Shown in pieces: positions 1 through 8,409 of a DNA stretch of 11,396 bases. Position 1 is the stretch's first letter, and each line of letters starts with the position of its first letter. Position numbers and translations under genes: made by a program. The notes under the pieces are model-generated. The model worked only from the letters and a program-made list of their open reading frames with translations, had not been told where the DNA came from and searched no databases. The stretch is from Euperipatoides rowelli (lineage: Eukaryota; Onychophora; Udeonychophora; Euonychophora; Peripatopsidae). The stretch lies in the NCBI GenBank assembly GCA_003024985.2, contig PXIH01S0027922.1. One strand, given 5' to 3'.

Positions 1-549
1 ATTCCTGCTACAATAGATTTTTTCTTAAAATAAAAGCAAAAGCAGTCTTCTTTTTTATATCAGTGATGCTCGTGAAGCAATATAATCTATTTTTGCAAAT
101 TTTTTATCGTGATTTTAACCCGTTGTTTCTTATAATAATCATTTAAAGAATAAAATCTTCCTAGTACGATTTATGATCCTGGACTACAGCCTATCATGTT
201 AGATGGGCGTCAATCCTAGGATAATGCATTTTAAAAGCATTCCCTTAGTTCAGTTTCCTCATTTTTAATTAAATATTTATTTGTTAATTTCTGGATATAG
301 GCTACAGAAAGAAGTCATTTGATTTCAGCACACAATCATAATCTATAAAATTATCAGGTGGTTAAAAAATGGATTCAGTCGAGTCAGCCTAGGTTATATA
401 TTGTTTAATAAAAAGAAAATTGACTATTTTCTTAGAAAACATACTGTAGGTTATTAAAGTTTTATTTAAATAAACTATATTTATTAGTATTAATCATATT
501 ACTTTTATAGAATCAATATTTATTTTTTTTAAGGGAAAAGCCTCTCAAT
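1..549. other. AT-rich stretch without a recognisable gene
   Basis: Both strands were read and no open frame or protein motif stood out. The sequence is AT-rich with short homopolymer runs. A small inverted repeat (AATGC near 224, GCATT near 238) is too short to mean much. It probably lies just outside the 3' end of the minus-strand LINE that occupies most of the left half of the window, but the insertion boundary is not certain. Confidence 0.5.
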
Positions 550-551
550 CC

Positions 552-598
552 TTTTTTGTTTTGTTTTAATATAAACTAAAAACCCTTAATCCTTTATT
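552..598 (-). terminator. Possible LINE 3' end: AATAAA and A-rich tract
   Basis: On the minus strand AATAAA (593-598) is followed about 25 nt later by an A-rich tract of AAAAC and A-run units (552-568). This is the spacing expected for a polyadenylation signal and a retroposon tail. It lies about 400 nt past the ORF2 stop at 995-997. In DNA this AT-rich, AATAAA occurs often by chance, so the call is tentative. Confidence 0.35.
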
Positions 599-717
599 AA
601 CTTAACATGAAATATTATACAGAATCATTTATCAACAACTAAAGATGAAGTGACCTAAACAAATCAATATAGTATGTCACATTCATAACATTATTGTCTC
701 AAAAAACAGAATAGAAA

Positions 718-718
<1 letters not shown>

Positions 719-765
<47 letters not shown>
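719..765. repeat. Uninterrupted A tract of 47
   Basis: Positions 719-765 are A without a break on the plus strand. Within the minus-strand LINE this is a T tract about 230 nt past the ORF2 stop, so it fits a T-rich part of a LINE 3' UTR as well as a plus-strand retroposon tail. No plus-strand retroposon body was recognised to its left. The exact length in an assembly is unreliable for such a run. Confidence 0.85.
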
Positions 766-766
<1 letters not shown>

Positions 767-994
767 GGTAAACAAACAAAAAACCTATTAACAGTCACCA
801 AAAATGATTGTGTGAAAAGACAATAGTATATTGCACTTAATTCAGAATAGTAATGAATCCTCAACCAAGTTCAAACTTTTAATAATACATGTTAAATACA
901 CTACAATCAGCATGCCTAGCCTATTTGGTCAATCAACCACCTACCAAACCCCACAAATTATACATGTTTCAAATTTATTTTCCAAACTCACAGC

Positions 995-2042
995 TTAGTC
1001 TTTGTAAATATAATTTAGAACAAAACTTTGTGTTTGTCTGCACCATCTATCAAAAAATAACTTAAATTCAAGATGTTTACTTTCATGATCATATAAATTT
1101 CTCACCTCAGACAGAAATACATTTTTAGGGATAAGTTTAGCATTTAGGAAGTGTTTTACAGCAGATTAACCATATAAGCCTGTAAATCAGGACAAAGATA
1201 GTAAACAGTTGCTGATTTTGGTAAAAAAATAGGAAAAGTTCTACAATCGAGGCTGGCATATTCCCAACTTGAAACTGTACCTGAACAAAAGCCCTAAGGG
1301 CAAAATAATAAGGACACTCAAAAATTACATGTTCAATAGTTTCTAAATTCCGGACAATGTACACAGTTTCCATCAACACCCATTTTATATCTATTATGTA
1401 AAAACTGTGCCGTGGGAAATATCTCAAAATAAGCTTTATTAAAAAAATTAAACATTAATGGAGGAGCATAAACAAAATCCTTAAATTTTACAATCTTAGA
1501 GAACATATAATGACTTTGATTCAGCAAAGGGATTCTTGCAATGGTGCAGTATAATTTATAAGTGAACTTTATCTGAATCTGGACCTTATGACCATCATTA
1601 AATTCAATGAATATATCCAACCACCTTGGAAACGGCGAACCCCTTGACACAAAATTATAAATACCCTTAATTTCTATCAGGCGGAGGGGTATCTGTGGGA
1701 TGAACCTCTGGATTGAAATTACTGTTGGTACAATAATGTAAAAAAATAAACACTCTATTATATAAAGACACCTGATTTTTATCCAATATACTATGTAATA
1801 CCAACCCCCCCCCCCACCCCCATTTCAAACAGCAGAAGGGTACTATTCTTGCCAAAGACCTTTTTTTGCCATTAGACTGTCTAACAACTTTATTTATGAA
1901 AGTTTTAGTGAAAACAATATGCTGAGAAAAATAATTAATTTTTGGGTATAAATATACATTCAGGAGTAAAATTCTTTGTCTTATAGAAAGATTTTTGTAT
2001 CTAGAAAAACCAAAATTATTCTCCAGAAAGGTTAGAAATCTA
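995..2042 (-). pseudogene. LINE ORF2, C-terminal part (L1/Tx1-like), frameshifted
   Basis: This is the end of ORF2 of the outer LINE, downstream of its reverse transcriptase. One frame runs from about 2042 to a stop at 1667-1669. It contains NLSIRQRILLLN followed by YPKINYF, then a glycine-rich GGL block swollen by a C tract at 1805-1821. A second frame (1650-1333) holds CVHC at 1354-1365, and a third (1427-1137) holds ETIEHVIFEC with His at 1329-1331 and Cys at 1314-1316. Together these form the CxxC...HxxxxC finger found near the C-terminus of many LINE ORF2 proteins, split by a frameshift inside the finger. A last shift leads to KHFLNAKLIPK (from 1159) and then LYDHE, ending in a stop at 995-997. 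The finger is thought to help bind template RNA or DNA. The order and spacing fit L1/Tx1 elements. The region is clearly non-functional. Confidence 0.75.
1805..1821. repeat. C11-A-C5 tract inside LINE ORF2
   Basis: The plus strand has eleven C, one A and five C. On the minus strand it encodes the WGWGGGL stretch where related LINEs normally have a short GGL motif. Replication slippage at the glycine codons probably lengthened it. The exact length may also be an assembly or sequencing artefact. Confidence 0.8.
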
Positions 2043-2816
2043 TTTTATTTATTACGTTTATTTAATATTATAGGCTAACAAACATTATAGTACAAAATAT
2101 ACAATAAATTTAAATAAGATTCTAGACCAACAAATGGTTTTGAATCCTATTTACAAGAGATGATTCCTTGTATAGCCTACCCATTAATTAAAAAATAAAT
2201 CATTCTATATACAAAAACATATTGATCAAATTACAATTATTTTTCATCCCAAGATAACCGATATACAGTACAACCACACATAATGTCTAGGCTACATGAA
2301 ATTTCTAACTAAATACCATAATCATTAATTATATTAATTAAGCTTGGAATTGTTGATGAGCTATATCTTTTTGTTTTAATGTAATTCTTAAAAACTTTTT
2401 TCTGCACCTCTAGTATTATGTGAATATATTTCATTACAATTTTGGGGAAAATAAATATCTAAGCCGATTATAAAATTTCTTTCCAAAATTTAGTGTCAGG
2501 TACTTCCTTCTTTCAATCAATGATGGAAGATTAAAAAATAATAGACCAGAATGATAATCCAAAAATTTCCTTCCCAGGATGACTTTCACTGCTTGTTTTA
2601 CTACATTTTCTTGCCTGTCAATGAGAGATCTTGTCAAAGAACTATTACATACAACTGCACAATACTCAAGTATTGGCCTAATAAATGAAATATATACTAA
2701 TTTTAGACAGCATTTGATCTTTTCAGATGATATAAAATAAAAAACCTAGAATATGATCTAGCTATTACTTCATCTATGTGCGCATCCCATTTAAAATAAT
2801 TGTTTTGCACAGTAGT
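2041..2816 (-). mobile_element. 5'-truncated CR1/Jockey-like LINE nested in the outer LINE
   Basis: On the minus strand this block begins in the middle of a CR1/Jockey-like reverse transcriptase, near KWDAHID at about 2790. The ORF ends at 2434-2436, and about 390 bp of AT-rich 3' UTR follow, finishing in TTAAATAAA and a TAA-rich tail at 2041-2065. Immediately beyond 2041 the L1/Tx1-like C-terminal frame of the outer element resumes. In L1-type proteins the YxDD motif and the NLSxxxRILLLN block are normally separated by roughly 130 residues. Here they lie about 1 kb apart, and removing this block restores approximately the usual distance. Five-prime truncation is typical of LINE insertion. 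I did not find a convincing target-site duplication, so the exact edges are approximate. A later recombination joining two elements is the alternative. Confidence 0.6.
2434..2816 (-). pseudogene. Reverse transcriptase C-terminal fragment, CR1/Jockey-like
   Basis: Frame one (about 2816-2703) reads KWDAHIDEVIARSYSRFFIL followed shortly by LKR, then hits a stop at 2703-2705. The reading continues in another frame (2703-2434) with FIRPILEY at 2662-2685, VVCNSSLTRS, the VILG block, a PSLIERRKYLTL block and FGKKF, ending in a stop at 2434-2436. The pattern W..HI, LKR, IRP.LEY, V.NS.LT, RR and F..K is the well-known thumb and C-terminal region of CR1/Jockey-type LINE reverse transcriptases. The catalytic palm is missing, cut off by the 5' truncation, so the fragment cannot be active. 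There is no C-terminal finger, unlike the outer element. Confidence 0.75.
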
Positions 2817-4369
2817 CTAGCCTGAGCTATATCCACAGGGAAAAGATAACAACAAAACTTAGTTGCCAGGCTAGCAACCATCATTGGTATAACCACATTT
2901 TTATATAGAGCAATTAAAACCGATTTTTGTACATTCAAACTCATGCCCATTTTACCATTGTAATATTCAAATATCTCTAACACTTTATTTGCCTTAGTAA
3001 GATCATACAGAAATATAACTATATCATCCATATAAGCTATGGTATCAATACTGGTGCCAAGATGAAGAACAAATATGCCAATATTTAGACTTATGATTTT
3101 GAACAAAAATCTTATTGATATGAAGACAAACACTTAGGAAGACAACACTGAACCTTGTGATATACCCACATTTAAACTTACCTGTTGCAATAAAGAATCA
3201 TTTATCTTAGGGTATATCACCTTATTTATAAGGTAATTAATTATACCTACAGTTGTATTTGTCCTCCCAAAATATTTTATCACCCTCAAGATCAAATACT
3301 TATGTTTAACATTATCAAAAGCTGCCTTGATGTCACAGAACAGAAGACCCACCCTTTTCAATTTATATTTTTTAATTTGAGCTAATGTGGACAGATAGAC
3401 TGTCAGCGCATCATGTATAGATCACCCTGGCAATGCATAATGATATGGAAATATTACCTTAAGATCATGTCTTTAATATTTTCAACAATATGTATGTGAG
3501 AATAATTTTGCATCTAAGTTTAATATTGTGATGGGCCTAAGATCTGTGACACCAGGGGGCTGCATATTTTTAATTTCTTTGATTTTAGATTTACGGACAA
3601 ATAGACCTTGAAAACATGCCACCTTGTAGTAAATGTTCATAGTTAATCTTTTGTACAAGTTCAATAATACTGGGACAAACACATGCACATATCTCCTGAA
3701 TAATTTATAAGTGATAAGATCTGGACCTGGACTTGACTTATTAGTCTTTGACAATGCATCATAAATCATTTGTTGAGTTATTTCAAAATCATATTGTCTC
3801 ATAACTTGAGCAGTCACCAATTTTTGTTGAATATATGTTTTCAATACATTACCAACATTTGTTGCAGAAAAAAGATTTGAAAAATAATTATAAAGATAGT
3901 CAATTAACTGTTATCCTCATAAATAGTTCCATCACTGACTTTTAAGGAATGAATTCTTGATAGACAAAGCTTTTTAAAGTAAACTGATTTTGACAATTTT
4001 TCGGTATCAGATTTATTTCTCAGAAATGATTTATATTTGTCTAACTTGTCCCTTCTATTAGTTAATATGGATAATTGAGATTTTATATCATTGAGTTCTT
4101 TTAAACTGGCCTGGCTAGTTTAAAGCTAGCCAAGAGATTAGAGAGAAAATATTCTTTTTGAAATATATTTTTGAGAAATTTTACTGAGATACTGACACAA
4201 AAGAGTCTACACTTTTCCACTGATACAACCTGGTCTCAGCCGACTGTATAATCGAAGCAAACAAATAATAAATAGACACATAATGATCGATACCAAACTA
4301 AAAATCATGAACTATAATACACCAAATTTGTTTATGTCTTGCAATTACTGAGTTTATAGGACCATTAAT
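2817..4369 (-). pseudogene. LINE ORF2, linker and reverse transcriptase (outer element)
   Basis: This segment would copy element RNA into DNA at the nicked target. The linker (about 4105-3910) reads NDIKSQLSIL and, further on, SVYFKKL and SDGTIYED, as in L1/Tx1 linkers. LYNYFSNLFS follows after a frameshift. The reverse transcriptase shows SPGPD (3719-3733), DLRPITILN (3518-3544), motif A FCDIKAAFD (3314-3340, first catalytic Asp at 3332-3334), motif B GISQGSVLSS (3137-3166) and motif C YMDD (3023-3034). GMSLNVQKS ends at 2921. A TAA at 3134-3136 directly follows motif B but does not shift the frame. Frames change near 3910 and between 3482 and 3361. All catalytic Asp residues are kept, yet the gene is broken. 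About 35 further residues (2920-2817) do not match the expected sequence, and the domain then stops at the nested element. Confidence 0.85.
4112..4132. repeat. Perfect 7-bp inverted repeat
   Basis: TGGCTAG (4112-4118) and CTAGCCA (4126-4132) flank the 7-nt loop TTTAAAG. It sits in the decayed linker between endonuclease and reverse transcriptase. It is GC-richer than its surroundings and could fold as a hairpin, but nothing suggests a function. Confidence 0.5.
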
Positions 4370-5034
4370 TGATTCACCTAAATCAGACTATGATCTGACA
4401 AGGTTGTGGGAATCAACAATATTTTTGAGCAAGTATCAAATCCAAAAAGACAAAATCAATTCTCGAGGACGATCTTGTTGAGTGTCAGATACACATGTCC
4501 TAATGTTGTTTAAAGTAATCTAAATCAATCATATTATGTAGCCGACAGAAATTATTGAGTGGTAGAAAATAAGACGGATCCTTAGTATTGAAATCTGACA
4601 CCCAGATTATTGGGACAGTTAGGCTATATTCTGCAGCTGTGTGATTATTTCAATAACCTGCAACTTGTTAGCTGCCCAATTATTTGGTACATAATAATTC
4701 ACTATGCATAGCTCCTTACCAGCAAAACAAAANAAAACTATCAGAATCCTACTAGTTTGATAAATCAGTTTTAGCTTTGAAATTGGAGCATTATTTGAAA
4801 ATCCTAAGAGGACTCCAGCTAATGGACGGTACTATGACCCTAGATATATAGAGTAGTAAAAACTCAAATATTTAGTGATTTTATGATCCATATTCTTTTT
4901 CAGACGAGTTTCCTGTAAAGTAAAGACTGCCACGTCCTCTTTAAGTAAAAATCATAGACACATTGTTTACTGCTTTTATGTTGAGAGACAAAAGGTTTAT
5001 TTTAAATCCTGACATTCCACAACAAAAATTGCAT
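4370..5034 (-). pseudogene. LINE ORF2 start and APE-type endonuclease domain
   Basis: The apparent ORF2 start is the ATG at 5032-5034, giving MQFLLWNVRI before a stop at 5002-5004. WNV (5014-5022 region) is the usual first endonuclease motif. It is followed by LQETRL (LQET at 4907-4918), NYYVPN (4682-4699), SDFN (4587-4598), RIDFVF (4446-4463) and SDH (4390-4398). These match, in order and spacing, the APE-like endonuclease that nicks target DNA for LINE integration. The residues corresponding to the human L1 catalytic set (Asn, Glu, Tyr, Asp/Asn, Asp, Asp/His) are all still present. Frames change at least three times, and there are in-frame stops at 5002-5004 and 4832-4834 and more after 4500. 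An ambiguous base (N) lies at 4733. The ATG lies 257 nt past the ORF1 stop, with no overlap. Confidence 0.85.
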
Positions 5035-5291
5035 ACTTCTTTCCTTTCCCCTCCCTTTTCTCCTCTACATTATTTTTCCTCATGCATAGTAAACAAAACT
5101 AACATATGCAAACATTCAGTTGACCAATGCATGCCACTTCCATTATACCAAACACTATATTATATAACAATATATCCATTAGCACATCCCAATTTTTAAA
5201 CACACTCTCCACCTGCACCATACTAAGTCCCCTTTCCTCATGATTCCTATTATATTCATGTAACTGCATTGCACAACCAAAAATAATCAAC

Positions 5292-6158
5292 TTATTTTTT
5301 GTTTTTGTTGAACACTGGTTGACATTTTGTATTTAGTAGTAAGTTGACATTATCATCAGCCATATCTGATTCATCGATGGATCCTGACTTACTACCCTCT
5401 GTATCAGAGTAAGATTTTGTGTCCATATTACCACCTCCACCTTCTGCCGTCTCACTCTTAGCCGTATCTTGATTAGGGAGAAACATTGTCAAAGAGCTTC
5501 AAAGTGCATACATTTTCTTTTTATCTAGGCTCTTCAAGAATTTCTTTTCCTTTTTTTTCTGCTTCACTTTATTGTCAATCTCAACTTCACCCTTAATCCT
5601 TTGGATTACTGTTCTAGATTTGACAATACTGGAACTTTCACCAGATGAAGGAGGCACATGAAAAGTGGCTATGTGAGAAAGGGGGTTGACTTGATCAGTA
5701 GCCACTTAGGGTTTATCTACTTTGCTGTTGTAAGGTAAGTTAGTTGTCTCAGCAATCATGCCAGAGGGCTATAAATTATCCTGGTCCAATTCCAGGAAGA
5801 GATCATTATCTCCATTAAAGCCAAATACACCTTCCTCTTGCATAGAGGCTATGTTGTTAAGTACCGGCATATGATCTTCAATTTTTTTAGATAACCTGTC
5901 AGCAAAATTATCCAGGTTTGCATCCTCCTGTATTCCTTGTAATACTATGGACCAATCTTTCCACCCTGTCATGATTTTAGACGCATACGTTTGTCTGCAG
6001 ATGTGTTGAAGAGGCTTCAATCTCCTACATATGGAGCAATATTTGACAGGGCAAGACAAAATGAGTTGTCCTGTATGTTCACATCGGCAGCATATTCTAG
6101 GCCTATAATTGGCAATATGCAGATAAATTTTTAAATTATTAATCCTAATGAAATATGG
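5292..6158 (-). pseudogene. LINE ORF1 (gag-like, CCHC knuckles), in one frame with stops
   Basis: ORF1 of such LINEs encodes an RNA-binding, gag-like protein that packages element RNA. One minus-strand frame runs for 289 codons from 6158 to a stop at 5292-5294. It is broken only by three in-frame stops (5769-5771, 5706-5708, 5499-5501). Near its start RINNLKIYLHIANYRPR is followed by CCRCEHTGQLILSC and CSICRRLKPLQHIC. Both have knuckle spacing CX2CX4xX4C, but the usual His is Gln in the first and Pro in the second. The rest is hydrophilic, with a lysine run near 5530-5560 and an acidic, Ser/Gly-rich tail including AEGGGG. The position, directly upstream of the ORF2 endonuclease, supports the call. 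The N-terminal part must lie above 6158 and is badly decayed. Confidence 0.75.
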
Positions 6159-6333
6159 TTAATCAAGTATATTGTAGTTTGGTTTAATTTTAAATAAAAT
6201 TATTGTTTAAATTACCTTGTGAGATTGTAATTATTTCTCCCATTCATTAAGTATATGCCGGGTTATTAAATTAAGGTTAACTAGTTGAATGCAATATATT
6301 TTAAATTATTAAATGCCGAAAACATGGTAACAT

Positions 6334-6507
6334 TTAGATCCACCATAAACTGGTATTGATTAGTCCAATAATAATTTGTTCCGACCTGTCATTCAAGGTA
6401 GCTTGAACGTTTTCTGTTTGGGAGCTGGGCCCATGCTGATACATAGGCACGTAATCTCCCCATATTATATTAACAACTTTTTCAACAAAAAAATATAAGC
6501 AGTAGGA
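6334..6507 (-). pseudogene. Possible N-terminal remnant of LINE ORF1
   Basis: A 57-codon open minus-strand frame lies between stops at 6508-6510 and 6334-6336. It includes VEKVVNIIWGDYVP and later ATLNDRSEQIIIGLINTS. It lies where the ORF1 N-terminus should be. After a frameshift, short frames (VDLNVTMFSAFNN, then GEIITISQG) lead towards the knuckles at 6158. I do not recognise a domain. Its position and lack of low-complexity bias are the only support. Confidence 0.3.
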
Positions 6508-6510
6508 CTA

Positions 6511-7440
6511 CTTTAAGGGTACACTTACAAAATATTATGGTAATAATGAACTTCTGATGCCAAAGATGTTCTGTTATTTGCTTATTTTATCTTTATGATA
6601 AAACAAATTCTTTGCGAGGAGATGATCAAGAGACATTACTGCTACCCGCACCAGATGGCGTATGAAGAATGACAATATTTATTGCTATAAGATTTCTTCC
6701 ATTTAATACAACAGGAAGTGATTTCATGGCAGCAAATAAGACATTCTGCTAAAGACAGATGAAAGCAGAAGAGATTTGGACTGTTAGAAAAGATGGAGGA
6801 TATGCATTATGGGTAGAGAGGCAGAAGACAAAATCAATGCTAAATAAAGAATATGCTTACACTTCTTTGGGAAGTAGCAGATAAAAAAATAATTAGAGGT
6901 TGGAAGAACATATTTAATGGCAGAGAGGCTAATGATATTTGTAAGTGAGAATGTATTTTGAGATCATAAATGGTGGAGACAAGTAGTGCAATTGCCAAAA
7001 ATAATGGATAAAGGATAAGTTGGTACTTGAAAGAAATGACAAAGCTATTGGTATTGCAGAATATAATTGGCAAAGGAAAAAGGAAATAAAAGGAAAGGGC
7101 TGTAAAGTAGGGAAGAAGTAGTAATATACTCAAATGATATAGTCATTTGATTTTTTTTTTGGCAGGGCACAGGAAGGGAAAAGGTACGGTTAAATAAAAT
7201 ATAGAGGGTGGGAGAAAATATTAAAAAATTTCAAGGCAGAAAATTAGGCTATGAAAAAAAAAATGTTTCTTTGCAGGGGGATGGAAGGCTGAGAAGGGAA
7301 ATAATAGGGATGATTGGGTTTCAAAGATAACTAAAGGTGGATACTCATAAGTTAAATATATATTGTAGAGATGATTGAAGTTTGAAGTAAAGTGCAAACT
7401 ATTACAAGATGAGCAATACTTATTTTTTTTTTAATCAAGT
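6511..7440. other. Gene-free stretch, purine-rich on the plus strand
   Basis: From about 6710 to 7330 the plus strand is strongly biased to A and G, with many GGA, GAAG and AGGG words, while C is scarce. One 44-codon plus frame (about 6762-6893, containing EEIWTVRKDGGYALW) is open, but I recognise nothing in it. The minus strand translates to hydrophobic low-complexity sequence, a by-product of the bias. No transposon motif was seen. It may be an old element beyond recognition. Confidence 0.45.
7130..7150. repeat. Perfect 8-bp inverted repeat
   Basis: TCAAATGA (7130-7137) and TCATTTGA (7143-7150) flank TATAG. It is followed directly by a run of T. No function can be assigned, and in AT-rich DNA of this length such a palindrome may be chance. 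Confidence 0.5.
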
Positions 7441-8034
7441 GTGCCCAGAGAAGGCAAAACAGTTTCTTCTAATTTGGGTTTCAAAGATTTTAATATATTA
7501 TAGCCTGAAATTCTTCTAATTTTTATATAAATTTCAATTTGACAGTTTCAGTCAATGGCAGGATTTAGATGCTAGATCTTCTAAGTGAAACTTGGACAGT
7601 TATAAGCTCTGCTACCTTTTTGCGCTATTCAATTTAATTTTATTACTTAGCTATTAATCTAAATTATCACCGTGTAGTTTACTGTTGGTTTTAATCAACA
7701 TTTTAATATTTTATTTTAAAAATATTATTCTTCCTGTATTATAATTTTTTAAACACCTGCAAACACATATATATTGTATATAATGAAATTAAATATGAAA
7801 ATCACATCAAGTTAGGTCTATATAGATATTGGAGTATAAATTATATTTATTTTTATAAGAATTTGTTTAAGCTTTTCAACAGCCAAATTGTCTCATCAGG
7901 CCATCAACAAACATCTCATTTCCATTAGTCAGGGCAGGTGACTGAAAATTGTTATTTTTTTATCTAAAATATTATATTTGAGGGCTTTTTACTATAAATG
8001 AGGGCACTTTAATGAGATAATTTGTTAAAATTAG
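7441..8034. other. AT-rich stretch, no gene seen
   Basis: No sustained open frame was found on either strand. A short plus-strand reading DLLSETW near 7576-7600 resembles the LSETW motif of LINE endonucleases. It lies upstream of the plus-strand LINE fragment at 8035, but the flanking residues do not continue the match. The stretch could hold further decayed parts of that element. Confidence 0.4.
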
Positions 8035-8409
8035 TTACATAATTTTTCAAGAGAGGATATTGATTTATCAGTAGAAGTAAATGGGATTAAAGTAAGTAGG
8101 ATTCATCAGTTATTAATTCTAGGTGTTAATATTCAAAATAATTTTAAATAGGAGGGTCATATTGTATCACAGAAAAAGTACTTAAAAGATTATTCTTATT
8201 ACATAAATTAAAAAAGAATGGTGTCAATGTGTTGACTTAAAAATTGTATATATGACTTTAAAGGATTTTGCTTTGGATATACTTTTGTTGTATGCAATTC
8301 TGCTTTAACTAAGTCACAAGTTAATGCTGTGGTGAGATTCCAGAAAATAACATTAAAAATTATTTGGGAGATTTCTTTAGTTAATGACTATATGAGTGCA
8401 TTGGAGTAG
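8035..8409 (+). pseudogene. Reverse transcriptase C-terminal fragment, CR1/Jockey-like
   Basis: Four plus-strand reading segments join into the thumb region of a CR1/Jockey-type reverse transcriptase. The first (8035-8163) has VEVNGIKVSRIHQ, then ILGVNIQNNFK. A TAG at 8149-8151 stands exactly where the conserved Trp of the W..HI motif belongs, and GHIV follows. The second (8163-8240) reads ITEKVLKRLFLLHKLKKNGV. The third gives DLKIVYMTLK. The fourth reads GYTFVVCNSALTKSQ, then VRFQKITLKIIWE and YMSALE before TAG at 8407-8409. VVCNS-x-LT-x-S is shared with the nested minus-strand fragment (VVCNSSLTRS there). It is a relic with no catalytic motifs left. Confidence 0.7.

Larger units (their letters stand above)
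550..6507 (-). mobile_element. Decayed L1/Tx1-like LINE, nearly full length, interrupted by another LINE
   Basis: Read on the minus strand, the parts of one non-LTR retrotransposon follow in the expected order. They are a gag-like ORF1 with CCHC-type knuckles (ends 5292), an ORF2 starting with MQFLLWNV at 5034, an APE-type endonuclease, reverse transcriptase, and a C-terminal region with a CxxC...HxxxxC finger ending at 995. A 3' UTR follows with AATAAA and an A-rich tract near 552-598. Minus the ~775 bp nested element, the length is about 5.2 kb, usual for this class. ORF2 carries many stops and frameshifts, so the copy is dead. Assignment to L1/Tx1 rather than CR1/Jockey rests on the C-terminal block (NLSIRQRILLLN, GGL, finger, then a KHFLNAKLIPK helix), which I know from that group. 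The 5' boundary is uncertain and I saw no target-site duplication. Confidence 0.75.

Noticed and set aside
4963-5199. 78-codon plus-strand frame
   Set aside because: It lies antisense to the spacer between ORF1 and ORF2 and the endonuclease start of the minus-strand LINE, where the real reading is on the other strand.
6840-7133. 97-codon hydrophobic minus-strand frame that could look like a membrane protein
   Set aside because: It is the antisense of a purine-rich stretch. The hydrophobic character follows from the base bias.
7560-7620. DLLSETW reading on the plus strand, like a LINE endonuclease motif
   Set aside because: Only about five residues match, and neither the upstream nor downstream endonuclease motifs follow. 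Kept only as a remark.
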